Both the position numbers and the translations under genes were made by a program. Shown here one piece after another: positions 41,505-51,500 of a stretch of DNA of 64,000 nt. The stretch covers positions 62,001 through 126,000 of the forward strand of contig SEMN01000878.1 of NCBI GenBank assembly GCA_005408345.1, given 5' to 3'. Origin of the DNA: Macquaria australasica (taxonomy: Eukaryota; Chordata; Actinopteri; Centrarchiformes; Percichthyidae). Within the stretch, counting starts at the first letter, position 1. Each line of letters begins with the position of its first letter. The notes under the pieces are model-generated. The model did no database searches. It was not told the DNA's origin and saw only the letters and a list, made by a program, of their open reading frames with translations.

Positions 41505-43011
41505 ACTGAGCAATCTTTCACTGCCCAGTGTCTATCTCCACTCTTCACTCTCCTCTGGACCGTCTCACCAGAAAACGATGGATTGTGGAGCACACCGACA
41601 CCTCCTGCGTGTCCATCCACTTCACAAAGACCAGGGGGTCTTCTCTGATCCATCTCACCGAGCCTCTTTCAGATTTTCTGGTGAGGGCATTTGCTCTCCC
41701 ACCTGGACACCCTTTCCTGTTGTCCCTGTAGGTACCGCAGGCTCCAAACTTCATGCTGGCCAAGTCAAGGAACAGTTTGGGACTGGTATAGAAATTGTCC
41801 ATATAAATATGGTATCCAGTCCCGAGATATGATGGCTGAATGAGGTCCATGACAGCATCATATGACAGTCCGTGCACACTGGTTGTGTGAGATTTGCCCA
41901 TGTACACATTGAAATTGATGGTGTAGCCATTGCTCGAGTCAGTGCCTGGAAAAGGCACAGACAAGATATAATTCTTTTTCCAGTAGTCCTGGAGACTTGG
42001 CAGCGACACCAATGCTGTGTAAATGAGGAGATGAAGGAATTTGTAGAGTTCCTCAACTTCAACATCAGCCCATTTGTACTTCTTGCCCATTTCCTGTTTT
42101 TTTGCTGCCTGCTTGTTGGTGTTTTTGCAGAGTGTCCTCATTGTATCCGTGAAGAAGTACAACTGGAAAAGGTCCATTGGTGAGTGTGTGGAATGTGTGT
42201 TCACCTGGGCTCCTGGTGTTCGCCGGGACATGAACCTACTGGTTTGTGGGGCAGTATCAGGATCATTTTCTGCTTTCCAGGGCTTGGAGCTGTGGTGTGG
42301 CTGTGCTGACTGGGCTTGTTTAGATCTTGGCCTGGTTTGATTCCCCCTCCCACGCCCCCTCCATGTAGGCCTCCATGTGCTTGTTGTTGGCGTTGTAGAT
42401 GTTCCCGGCTGCTCACCATTTCTGTACATGTACATGACAATAACACATAAAAAAGATTCAAGATTATTCAAGATCTTTGTGATATGCACAACAATTACAG
42501 TGAAGCAGTCGTTGGCAATGAAATTCTTGTTCTCAGGCTCCTTCAACAAAGCTCATCACAACGTAAATGAGTAAATTGAGAGAAGCAAAAGTTAAAATAT
42601 AGGAATTAAAATATAATATATATAAGAGAGTAAAACAAAATATAATATAAAATATAATGCTGAGGTAGACTGGTGTACAGTAAAATTAATAAAGTAATAG
42701 GCAGGATGTGCAGTAATGTAGTAATGTGCTTAGTGAGAACCAGAGTAGGAATACTGTATATACACATACACACATACATATATACACATATAAGAAGAGA
42801 GTTTACAATGTTTACAAAGAGAATAATTAGCAAAACAAAGGCAATAAATGTTCATAAGAAGTTTGTCTTACCTTTCATCGTCAATAACAGGGTCGTCAAT
42901 TTCATCATCGCCAAAATCACTCTCCGATTCCGACGATGAACTGCTGCAAACAGCGTCTTCCAGTTGAAAGAACAACTCGATGGCTTGCTCCACGTTTAGT
43001 GTTCGCTTCAT
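41505..43011 (-). pseudogene. piggyBac transposase, two exons, internally deleted
   Basis: Exon 1, 42872-43011: ATG at 43011, MKRTLNVEQAIELFFQLEDA then an acidic serine-rich SSSESESDFGDDEIDD, ending in a gtaaga donor. Exon 2 starts at 42421 (acceptor tacag, phase fits) and runs to about 41505. It includes the N-terminal domain (WADVEVEELYKFLHLLIYTA, YWKKNYILSVPFPGT) and then jumps to DSSNGYTINFNVYMGKS, HGLSYDAVMDL and YHIYMDNFYTSPKLFLDL. The stretch normally between PFPGT and DSSNGY, with the first catalytic aspartate, is deleted. The second (MDNFYTS) is present. A 1-nt shift near 41585 precedes FSGETVQRRVKSGDRHW. The C-terminal third and cysteine-rich end are lost to the L2 insertion. It cannot transpose by itself. 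Confidence 0.8.
42464..42840. repeat. repeat-derived intron of the piggyBac gene
   Basis: 'agattcaagattattcaagatctttg' and 'gcaatgaaattcttg' resemble a common fish SINE/LINE end. It continues into A-rich and TACA-rich sequence up to 42790. It lies between the two transposase exons. Confidence 0.45.
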
Positions 43012-43019
43012 TTTTCTCT

Positions 43020-43530
43020 GACAAAACTCAAAATCTTCCAAAAACTAGCTCAATATGTCTCTCTCTGTTCACTCTCCTCTCTCATCTCTCCTTCCCACGT
43101 CTCCTTCTCTTCACACTTGCCCCCCCCCCCCCATCCCTGAAATGTTCAGCCTGTAGAGCTGAGTCAGCAGATTCGGACATTTTTTTCCATTTGTCATATG
43201 ACAAAAAACAACCAAGATATTTAAATAAATACAACGCTTGCACCATCGCATCACATCGTAAATATGATTTTTATATAAAATTTAAACTATCATATCTCAT
43301 CATTTTACTTGGTTTATCAACATCAAACAAAAACTAGCATGGAGTATCAAGCCAGCACTTTCAACAGAAGTTGATGAAAATGCTCTATGTGACTTTGTTT
43401 TTACGCTGTAACGTCTTGAAGAAGTCACATGATTTGATCATGCCGGTGTGATCAGCGACCTCGGCGAGTTAGGGTCAAGCCCCCAGAAAGAGCGCCAGGC
43501 TTTGAAGCCAATTTGACATAGTGGCCAAAC
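43020..43530. other. piggyBac flank, no gene recognised
   Basis: A pyrimidine-rich run (43050-43132, including a 13-nt C run) and an AT-rich part. The second piggyBac terminus should lie here but I could not identify it. Confidence 0.35.
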
Positions 43531-43534
43531 CGTG

Positions 43535-44040
43535 TAATTACATCTTCCGGGTCCGTCATGTGATGCACACTGGCCCCAAGAGGCTTTTTCCCATAGACTT
43601 ACATTGAGAAAGAGACGTCTGTAAAACAGCGAGTTTTAACAACTAGCCAGTGCGAACACTTAAATATCCCTTATTTAAATCATTATGTCCTAAAGGTTGT
43701 AAAATGCATAAATAGCCGAATCCAGAGTTACAGAGTGACTGCCATTCATGTGAGTGAGCCTGATACAGAGCGGTTGGGAGGCTGGGCTAAAGGAAGCGCT
43801 AGTGCACTTGCTCGGAGACCCATGAGACCTAGCGGTTTGGAGGCGGGGTTAAAGGAAAAGCTAGTGTCCTTGCTCTATGGGCCAAGAATACGAAAGCTAT
43901 GCGGAAGATCCGGGTAATTTTATACCCGGGAAGTTGAACTTTTTTGGCTTCATGAGCCACTGAGCAGCTTTCATAGGAATGAACGGGGCCCGGCCTCCAA
44001 CGCTGTATCCAGTTCTCTTTATACATCCATGGTTAGGGTT
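43535..44040. repeat. dispersed fish repeat with internal duplication
   Basis: 'tttttcccatagacttacattgag' to 'tatacatccatggtta' looks like a non-coding fish repeat. Within it, 'agcggttgggaggctgggctaaagg' (about 43769) is repeated as 'agcggtttggaggcggggttaaagg' (about 43832). Confidence 0.45.
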
Positions 44041-44373
44041 ACTGTCATCATACATAAGTTAGTATCATGGATCACATTAGCTGTTAGAGAAGTAATTTGG
44101 CAAGCTAGCCAACTAACATATCCACTCATAGTATTTTGCTAGAGATAATGTTAACGAGCAAGCAAGCTAAGGTTAGCCAGCTAGCTGTAACTTAAAGATA
44201 AAGTCATTCGCAAACAACAAGCTAGCCAATTTACCAGCCAGATCAGCCCCAGGAGTCTGGATTAATTAACTATCCACTCAAGACAGTATTTTGCTACGTT
44301 AGCTAGCTAGCAATTTGTTCGTGTTAGCAAGCAAGCTACGTGGACTTTGTGTTGGACTGTGTGTTGTGGGGTG

Positions 44374-44490
44374 CCGGTGTAGATACAAGATATGCTTGGC
44401 CTGGCAGATCTGCTCGGGGGTCCTGCATTTACAAACGCAACACATTCACACAGCGAATCTGCCAGGCCAAGCATATGTTACCTACACCGG
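44374..44490. repeat. palindrome with two-block arms
   Basis: CCGGTGTAG and ATATGCTTGGCCTGGCAGAT (44374-44409) are both repeated in inverted order at 44457-44490, with the 5-7 nt between blocks different. The loop is about 47 nt. It could fold as a long hairpin, perhaps a tiny MITE. Confidence 0.85.
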
Positions 44491-45050
44491 TTGTTTGTTG
44501 ACGTTAGCAGACTCCATTTCTAAGCTAACGTTAGCTAGTGTTGCACACCAAAGAGGAAGCACAGGGGAGTTTCTTCTTCATTTGGTTTAATGGCAGGTTG
44601 CAGCCGTTACTGATAAGGTGCATACTGCCACCTACTGTATTGGAGTATGTAGTACTGTAGGGAGCTGAGCTGAACTGGAGCTGTAGAGAGGCAAGGCACT
44701 CGGGAGCGTGCATAATGTCACATCCTTTGGATTTTCCTGGAAAATCTGTCCCGAGTCCTTTACATAGAAATAAGTCCACAGGCTGTTATAGGCAACTGAG
44801 AAAGTCAGAGAAGGTCTCATTTTTACGTTACATTGCAATCCATTCACACACATAGTACTTTTAATTGCTACTGACTGATTTAGGGTCCTTCAAGAAATTA
44901 CTGTTTAATTGACACAAAACCGATGTGTTTGCAACACCTTCATGCTGAGTTGCCAGTATTAGTGAAAATTATTATTAAAAATCATACATAACTTGTATTT
45001 CATTTATTTTACATAGATATTTTAATAAAAGATAATGGCATTTTTTTCAA

Positions 45051-45204
45051 TAGCTTCCATGTCATGTGACCCATTGATTCCAAATCAATATCAAAATGTA
45101 TCACTACACAGGCCAGTTGTAATAGAAGTATGTCGTATGTGGCCTGTATAGTGATACATTTTGATATTGATTTGAAATCACTGGGTCACATGACATGGAA
45201 GCTA
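45051..45204. repeat. 65-bp-arm hairpin
   Basis: The arms 45051-45115 and 45140-45204 are nearly perfect inverted copies, beginning TAGCTTCCATGTCATGTGAC, with a 24-nt loop. A looser match (T-run against A-run) extends a further 10 nt outside. Probably a miniature foldback element; a structured RNA is an alternative. Confidence 0.9.
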
Positions 45205-45232
45205 ATGAAAAAAAAGAACAATCACTAAAATC

Positions 45233-45345
45233 TAACGATAAAGGAAGATGTCTCTGTCTAACTGTATGTTTTCTCAACAACCGTTCATCTAATCAACTTT
45301 ACACTTGGCAGGCGTATTGCTGAGGAAAGGTATGGAGAAATTGCA
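45233..45345 (+). repeat. dispersed repeat, copy 2
   Basis: Diverged copy of 36843-36970: 'aaggaagatgtctctgtc', 'ctcaacaaccgttcatctaatc', 'acacttggcaggcgtattgctgagga'. Confidence 0.7.
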
Positions 45346-45349
45346 GGAG

Positions 45350-46220
45350 GCATTGCACTGTGGCCTGGCATTCTCCCAGTGCCACTGTGAATGTCTAATG
45401 CTCTCTCCTGGGTATTTTACTGTGTCCAGGCTCTGACATCTCTGTATAATGTCTTCCTATGTAATGTTGTAATGTGTATGTCTACATGCCATTGCTGCCG
45501 TTCAGTGCCCGCTTTTATTCCAGTGTGATCCTCCACACCCTCTGACACAGGTGGGCGTCATCAGTTCTCTCAGGTACGTGGGAATTCTTCCCTATGAGTG
45601 TCCACATGGAGATAGAGACCACCCCCCACATTTCCTCACTACACCTGTAACGAGTTGTGCACATTAATATTCACTTTGTTACACGCAACACTTACTACAT
45701 AAGATCAGTCAACACTGTTTGAATACATATTGCACTTTCAAAGCACACATGACTGGCCTCACCAATATGGTATTGGTAATATGGATAATACAAATCCTCT
45801 GAGATAATTTAAGAACAATATAGAATGGCAATAATAAGGAGGGGTTATATAGACTACCTCTCAAACTCAAGTTCATCCAAACAATAAGCTATAGTATAAA
45901 ACTTACACATAGCATGACAGTGAAAAATGATATGGTGTAAAATATAGTAGAAGAAAGGGAGAAGCTTTAGCTTAATAAAGATATATGACCATTGATGGAG
46001 GAGGCAAAGAAGGCGAAGAGGGAAAGATAAAAAACGAAGAAAAACAAGAGTGAACCTCGGACTGGCATTCACTGGATGGAGAGAGGGACTTAAGAAGGTT
46101 CCAAACGGACTGCCGGGTGTTTTACTCTGCCTCTATCACAGCACTGAGATCGGGGATTCTTATGGTTATTTCTTGCTTTGGACCAGCCTGGGTACTGTCC
46201 AAAACGCAACTACTAGCAGC
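45350..46220. other. no gene recognised
   Basis: No motif-bearing ORF and no terminal repeats identified. Confidence 0.35.
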
Positions 46221-46225
46221 CAGAA

Positions 46226-47290
46226 AACTAACCAATTAAATTTATTTATACAGCGCCAAATCATAACAAAAGTTTTCTCAGGACACTATAGAGCAGAGGC
46301 CTGTACTACGAAGCAAGTTCAACATACCCAGGATATCTTTTCGTTATCTGGCTTCACTGAGCCTCGATGCTGGTTATCAACTCGATAAATCAACCCAGGG
46401 TTTCCCAATCTAGCCATGAGTGTGTTCACATGAAAGGGGCGGTGTTTGCAGCATATGACCAATCACAAACATGACAGGTGTGCTGGCAGCAGAGCGGCAT
46501 ACTTTACAAACGAAGAGCAAACTGTAATATTAGAGAAATACGAAGAAGTTAAACATCATCCAGGCTAAAAACAACACAGCTGCAGCTGCTGAATGCAGGA
46601 AGGACAGCTGGAAAAAAAAAACCCTGACTGTGTGAATGCGCAAATTAACAGGCTTATAGTGTCACTGCCCCATCAGTAGTATTCTAGTCAGTTAATGTGC
46701 TTCTTAGATGTATTCTTATGGAGTGTATGACAATTTTAGCCTGATTCTTTCAGCTGCAGCCCCGGCAGTGTCAAACGGACTTGGGAGCAAATAAAAAATA
46801 AATATAAAAACATAATTTAGCAGTAAATAGGTTTACATTCATCTCTTATAAGTACAAAGCTTTAGTGCTTCAGTCAGTCTCTGTTGTAGGATGACACAGA
46901 TAAGTCGGTCAATCTGACAACAAACTAGCTCTCATATAAAAAGAGTTCCTCTTACGATCCACGTACCGAGCTCCACTTCTTTCTATTGGTGATGTCATTT
47001 TCCAAGAGAATTGATTGGTCAGTAGGTGATGCTTTTGTACGCGTTGATCTGTTATCTCAAACATAACCTGCTCCGCAGCAGCAGTAAGTTACCATGGCGA
47101 TTTACCCCGGTAAGAAGTGAACCACCGTCGTAGTACTGAAAACCCAGGGTTAAACCTGAAGTTATCTTGCTAACCGCAAATCCTGCTTCGTAGTACAGGC
47201 CTCCGGTCTAGACCGTAACATTACTCTTTATATTATTATTTACAGAGACCCAACGATTTCCACCATGAGCAAAGAACTAGGCGACAGTGT
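46226..47290 (-). mobile_element. old L2 LINE tail split by another transposon
   Basis: 'aattaaatttatttatacagcgccaaatcataacaaaag...tatagagcag' (46228-46296) and 'ggtctagacc...agagacccaacgatttccaccatgagcaa' (47204-47275) are the two halves of the standard tail. More diverged than the copies at 24553 and 34440, so it is an older insertion. Confidence 0.8.
46297..47202 (+). mobile_element. 906-bp Harbinger/ISL2EU-like element with Myb-like remnant
   Basis: Starts AGGCCTGTACTACGAAGCA and ends with the complement, TGCTTCGTAGTACAGGCCT, after similar sub-terminal 'acccagg' blocks. Near 46500-46560 a + strand frame reads FTNEEQTVILEKYEEVKHHP. After a one-base shift the sequence encodes an NNTAAAAECRKDSW-like segment, as in the Myb/SANT-like proteins of PIF/Harbinger and ISL2EU transposons. 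No DDE nuclease is present. Precise target duplication not resolved. Confidence 0.65.
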
Positions 47291-47747
47291 TTTCTTCTAC
47301 TCCCCCCTCCACCCCTACGCCAACCACTGTTGCAGTTACTTACTTGATTGCTTACTGCCCAGTTTGTAATATATATTTTTTTACTCTTGGGTGTGGAGCC
47401 AGGCAGGGACGGAAATAATGTATTTTAAATTTGGTGGTTGCTACACCTACCAAAAATGGCGTGTTTCATACAAGGGAAGAAACAATTTGATTCAAACTTA
47501 TTTCTCTGCAAAAGAAAATTACTAACATGTTCCACACATTCAAGGAAGTTGTATAAAATATATTGTTGAAAAGATACATAGACCTTAAATATCTTTAAAA
47601 TAAATATATACCTATAATACATAATATGGTATGTATATAATATGGTATATTAATCATCACTGGACACACAACTATCTATCTGTGCCTTATTTACTGTACA
47701 TTTCTTGTCCGCAAAGATTAAAATTTTGTTATATTATAAAAGATATA

Positions 47748-47752
47748 TAAAA

Positions 47753-47783
<31 letters not shown>

Positions 47784-47785
47784 TA
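47748..47785. repeat. A-run followed by (TA)n
   Basis: Thirteen or so A residues then about 12 TA units. Could be the end of a small retroposon. Confidence 0.9.
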
Positions 47786-48027
47786 CGTATATATGTCTAT
47801 GTTCGAGAAGATGGCAATTGCAACAACATTACAGTGGATTGAATAGTTACACATTAAAAAGGTTATACTTTGTACAGATTCGTGGTCTTCATTAATGTCA
47901 TTATAGTCATTTACATCTCACAGTAGGCAGGATATAGTTAATGAGATATATGAAATTCTGTACAGATTTAAAATCTGAATTTTTTGTTTACATTTATGTG
48001 GATACCAGCACACATTAGCAAAACAGG

Positions 48028-48357
48028 CTCTGAAACTTGAGGAGATTATGGACGTTTCACTCAGTAAGTCTGAAGCAAAAGGAATAATGAAAAGAAGCAT
48101 CGTTAAAGAGTGGCAGCACAGTTGGGATACAGGAAACACAGCACGACACCTACAGCGAGAAGTGAGGACAGCTAGAAGGAGCACCGAAGAGGAGAACATC
48201 CTAACAAGGCATACCAGACTTAAAACACAGCTCTTATTTGGTTAAGGGGGATAGATAATAAGATAACTCTGGTCCACACTCCAATATAGTAAGTGGGAGT
48301 AATGCACCTTAACGCTGGTTGCCACCAGCCATAAAACGGAAAAAAGAAGAAGAAGTC
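48028..48357 (+). mobile_element. I/Nimb-type LINE 3' end upstream of dera
   Basis: The + strand reads KRSIVKEWQHSWDTGNTARH and later TRHTRLKT, like the C-terminal RNase-H-flanking part of fish I-clade (Nimb-like) LINE ORF2. After a stop, the 3' UTR includes 'gtaatgcaccttaacgctgg' and 'gccataaaacgg' and ends in (GAA)n at 48343-48355. It is a 5'-truncated copy, in sense orientation, about 170 bp from the dera start codon. Confidence 0.65.
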
Positions 48358-48528
48358 AAGCAGCTTTTTTTGGGTTGGTGTTTTACTGCGGAGGGATTCT
48401 TCTTCCTAGACACCAACGATCTTTGTTGTAGTCAGGAAGTGGAGTGTTGACAGGTCAGTTCGGCTAGCGGTGGCTGCTGCTTTTAATGTTAATATATGTA
48501 CACGAATAAATAGTATCTGTCCTGCAAC
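48358..48528 (+). promoter_or_regulatory. dera 5' leader and probable promoter zone
   Basis: Unique-looking 170 bp between the LINE tail and the dera ATG. No TATA box at a suitable distance is evident. 'caggaagtggag' (about 48434) contains a GGAAG ETS-type core. The transcription start was not determined; it could lie here or in the LINE tail. Confidence 0.35.
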
Positions 48529-48559
48529 ATGTCGGCCAGGAACCCAGGGACGAAGCTCG
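48529..48559 (+). CDS. dera: dera exon 1
   Basis: 31 nt encoding MSARNPGTKL plus one base; donor gtaagt. The ATG is the first in frame with the downstream protein. Confidence 0.92.
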
Positions 48560-51500
48560 GTAAGTGGGCTAGTATAAACTGAAAGACTAAATGCTGCCCC
48601 CGTTAAACTGTAGCTGTAACGTTAATAATGTCTGTTCCTTAAAAACACGTGCCGTTCCGTTTTGCTACTACTTTAACACAACTTTTCATTTTACGAGCAT
48701 TATGTAAGTCCTAACGTTTAATTAATAAGTCTGGGTTTTGCCTCGCACCTATTTTCACCTTGCACCGTTTAATAACAATAGGCTATGTATTTTATTAAAA
48801 ACAGAACAACCAAGAAAGAGAGTTCAGCGTAGCCATAACCCCTGACAGTTTAATAAGTAACATTTAGAGCTAATTGACCTGCTGAGCATCGAAATGTTAT
48901 TGTGTAACCCAATGCAACACATACACTGTTGGGTGGAAGTTACACATTACATATAGCGTTATATTACACTTACTCCCTTCCTTTTTACTGTAACATTCAC
49001 AAGTACAATAAAGTTTTCACAAATTTGAAAGTGGGTTTCAGACAGCATTAAGGCTTTACTTAAAATGTCTAACACGCTTTCACAACAGCAAGAGGTGCAA
49101 AAACCGGAAGATCAGTCACTCAGCACCATAAATTAAGTTTCCCTTAATTTTCCCCTTAATTGCCTAATCGGAAGCTGCGAATCAGAAGCCAACTTCAGGG
49201 TCAATGACAGTGTAATTGAGAGCTCATGACAGCCCATCTCTCCCTGCTCAGCTGACTAGTTAAACCCCACTGTATCTCAGCACAGCACTGGTTTTAGTAG
49301 GCCTATAAAAATGCTCTGATGGTTTACACATGTCAGCAGTTATCTTGACTGCCTTGCAATGATTTAACATCAGTCTGACATGTTATTATACTGTATGTTC
49401 ACTTCTGTTAGTTGAGGTTAAAAATACTCACCGTAATCATCACACACTGTTTCAGTTACATCAGTTTTTTTGCCACCTTTTCATGGCTTTACCTTCTCTG
49501 TCAAAGACTGGCTTGTTTACAGTCCACACACTTGGGTAGATGCTGGATGTTAAACATTAAATATCAGCCCATCTATGCAGTATGCCAGACGACAACTGTA
49601 AAAACTTTCTCCAAAGCCTAGTGTAAGATTTTAATTTCTAGGCACATATCATTAGTTAATGAATGTTTGAATTGTACTTACTTAAAGGCCTAATGCATTA
49701 CAGAGTTGTGTCACCCTTTTGGAAATCCTGTTTGCCTTTGACTTTCCAAGTCACATGAGGAAAGTATCATTTAAGTTTTTTTACGTCCAGTAGAATGATA
49801 GACCTGGAACATGTTTAGCTTAGCTGAGCACAACGACTGGAAGCAGTGGGATCAAAAGTGAAAAGAATACAACTTCAAACAACTCCAAAGCTCTCTTATT
49901 TACATGTTGTAAGTTGTATATTTGTGCTTTGCGCTAAGCTAGGCTAAACAAACTGTGGCGGTGTCTCTATATATTGGATGTACCAAGATAAAAGTCATTG
50001 ATTTTTCTGACCACATTTCCCATAACGTTGGACAGCTCTTTTAAAAAGTTGCTTACTATAAAATATTTTAATTATTGCAAAGAGGGTCATTGGAAGGTTT
50101 TAAGGTGTCATTATGTTTCAGAAACCTTTACACCCTGACAATATGTATATGTGTGTGTGTGTGTGTGTATCTGTTTATATATATAATATACACACACACA
50201 CACACACACTGACAGGTGAAGTGAAGAACACTGATTATCTCGTTACAATGGCACCTGTCAGTGGGTGGGATATATTAGGCAGCAAGTGAACATTTTGTCC
50301 TCGAAGTTGATGTGTTGGAAGCAGGAAAAATGGGCAAGTGTAAGGATGTGAGCGACTTTGACAAGGGCCAAATTGTGATGGCTAGACGACTTGGTCAGAG
50401 CATCTCCAAAACTGCAGTTCTTGTGGGGTGTTGCCGGTCTGCAGTGGTCAGTACCTACCAAAAGTGGTCCAAGGAAGGAAATCCGGTGAACTGGCGACAG
50501 GGTCATTGATGCGCATGGGGAGCGAAGGCTGGCCCGTGTGGTCCGATCCAACAGAAGAGCTACTGTAGCCCAAATTGCTGAAAAAGTTAATGCTGGTTCT
50601 GATAGAAAGGTGTCAGAACACACAGTGCATCGCAGTTTGTTGCTTATGGGGCTGCGTAGACGCAGACCAGTCAGGGTGCCCATGCTGACCCCTGTCCACC
50701 GCCAAAAGCACCTACAATGGGCACGTGAGCATCAGAACTGGACCACGGAGCAATGGAAGAAGGTGGCTTGGTCTGATGGATCACGTTTTCTTTTACATCA
50801 TGTGGATGGCCGGGTGCGTGTGCGTCGCTTACCTGGGGAAGACATGGCACCAGGATGCTCTATGGGAAGAAGGCAAGCCGGCAGTGTGATGCTTTGGACA
50901 ATGTTCTACTGGGAAACCTTGGGTCCTGCCATTCATGTGGATGTTACTTTGACACATATCACCTACCTAAACATTGTTGCAGACAACCCCCAGTACACCC
51001 CTTCATGGAAACGGTATTCCCTAATGGCAGTGGCCTCTTTCAGCAGGATAATGCGCCCTGCCACACTGCAAAAATGGTTCAGGAATGGTTTGAGAAACAC
51101 AACAACGAGTTCAAGGTGTTGAACATCTGTGGGATGTGCTGGACAAACAAGTCCGATCCATGGAGGCCCCACCTCGCAACTTACATCTTACATCTGCTGC
51201 TAACGTCTTGGTGCCAGATACCACAGCACACCTTCAGAGGTCTAGTGGAGTCCATGCCTCGACGAGCCAGAGCTGTTTTGTGTATTGTGTATGTGTATGT
51301 ATATGTATGTATGTACATACATACATACATACATACATACATAATAATAATCACTAATATCACGTGATACACATTGCCGTATGCAGCAATTTGGCGGCGG
51401 GAATGTCTGAAGTTAGCAAGCGCTAGCAGTTTGCCTATCCTCAAATGCCTAGGAAGTACCTGTTTAATAGTGTTTGGCTTTTGAACGAGAAATATAATAC

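Larger units (their letters stand above)
40556..43011 (-). mobile_element. piggyBac element, damaged
   Basis: The left end starts at 40556 (CTCTTACAAGTCGTGGGATA) directly after TTAA, the piggyBac target, inside an L2 LINE. The transposase lies on the - strand at its right (41505-43011). An internal duplication of about 100-140 bp repeats 'gtgtagccataggc' and 'ctttttagctatgccacttttcaa' (40826-40970 and 41041-41140). An L2 tail sits in the middle. The right terminus and second TTAA with LINE continuation were not found, so the outer limit is uncertain. A similar end (ctcttataagatgtgggata) is at 37088, preceded by TTAG. Confidence 0.7.

Noticed and set aside
50258..50683. 141-codon - strand ORF
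   Set aside because: Antisense shadow of the Tc1 transposase.
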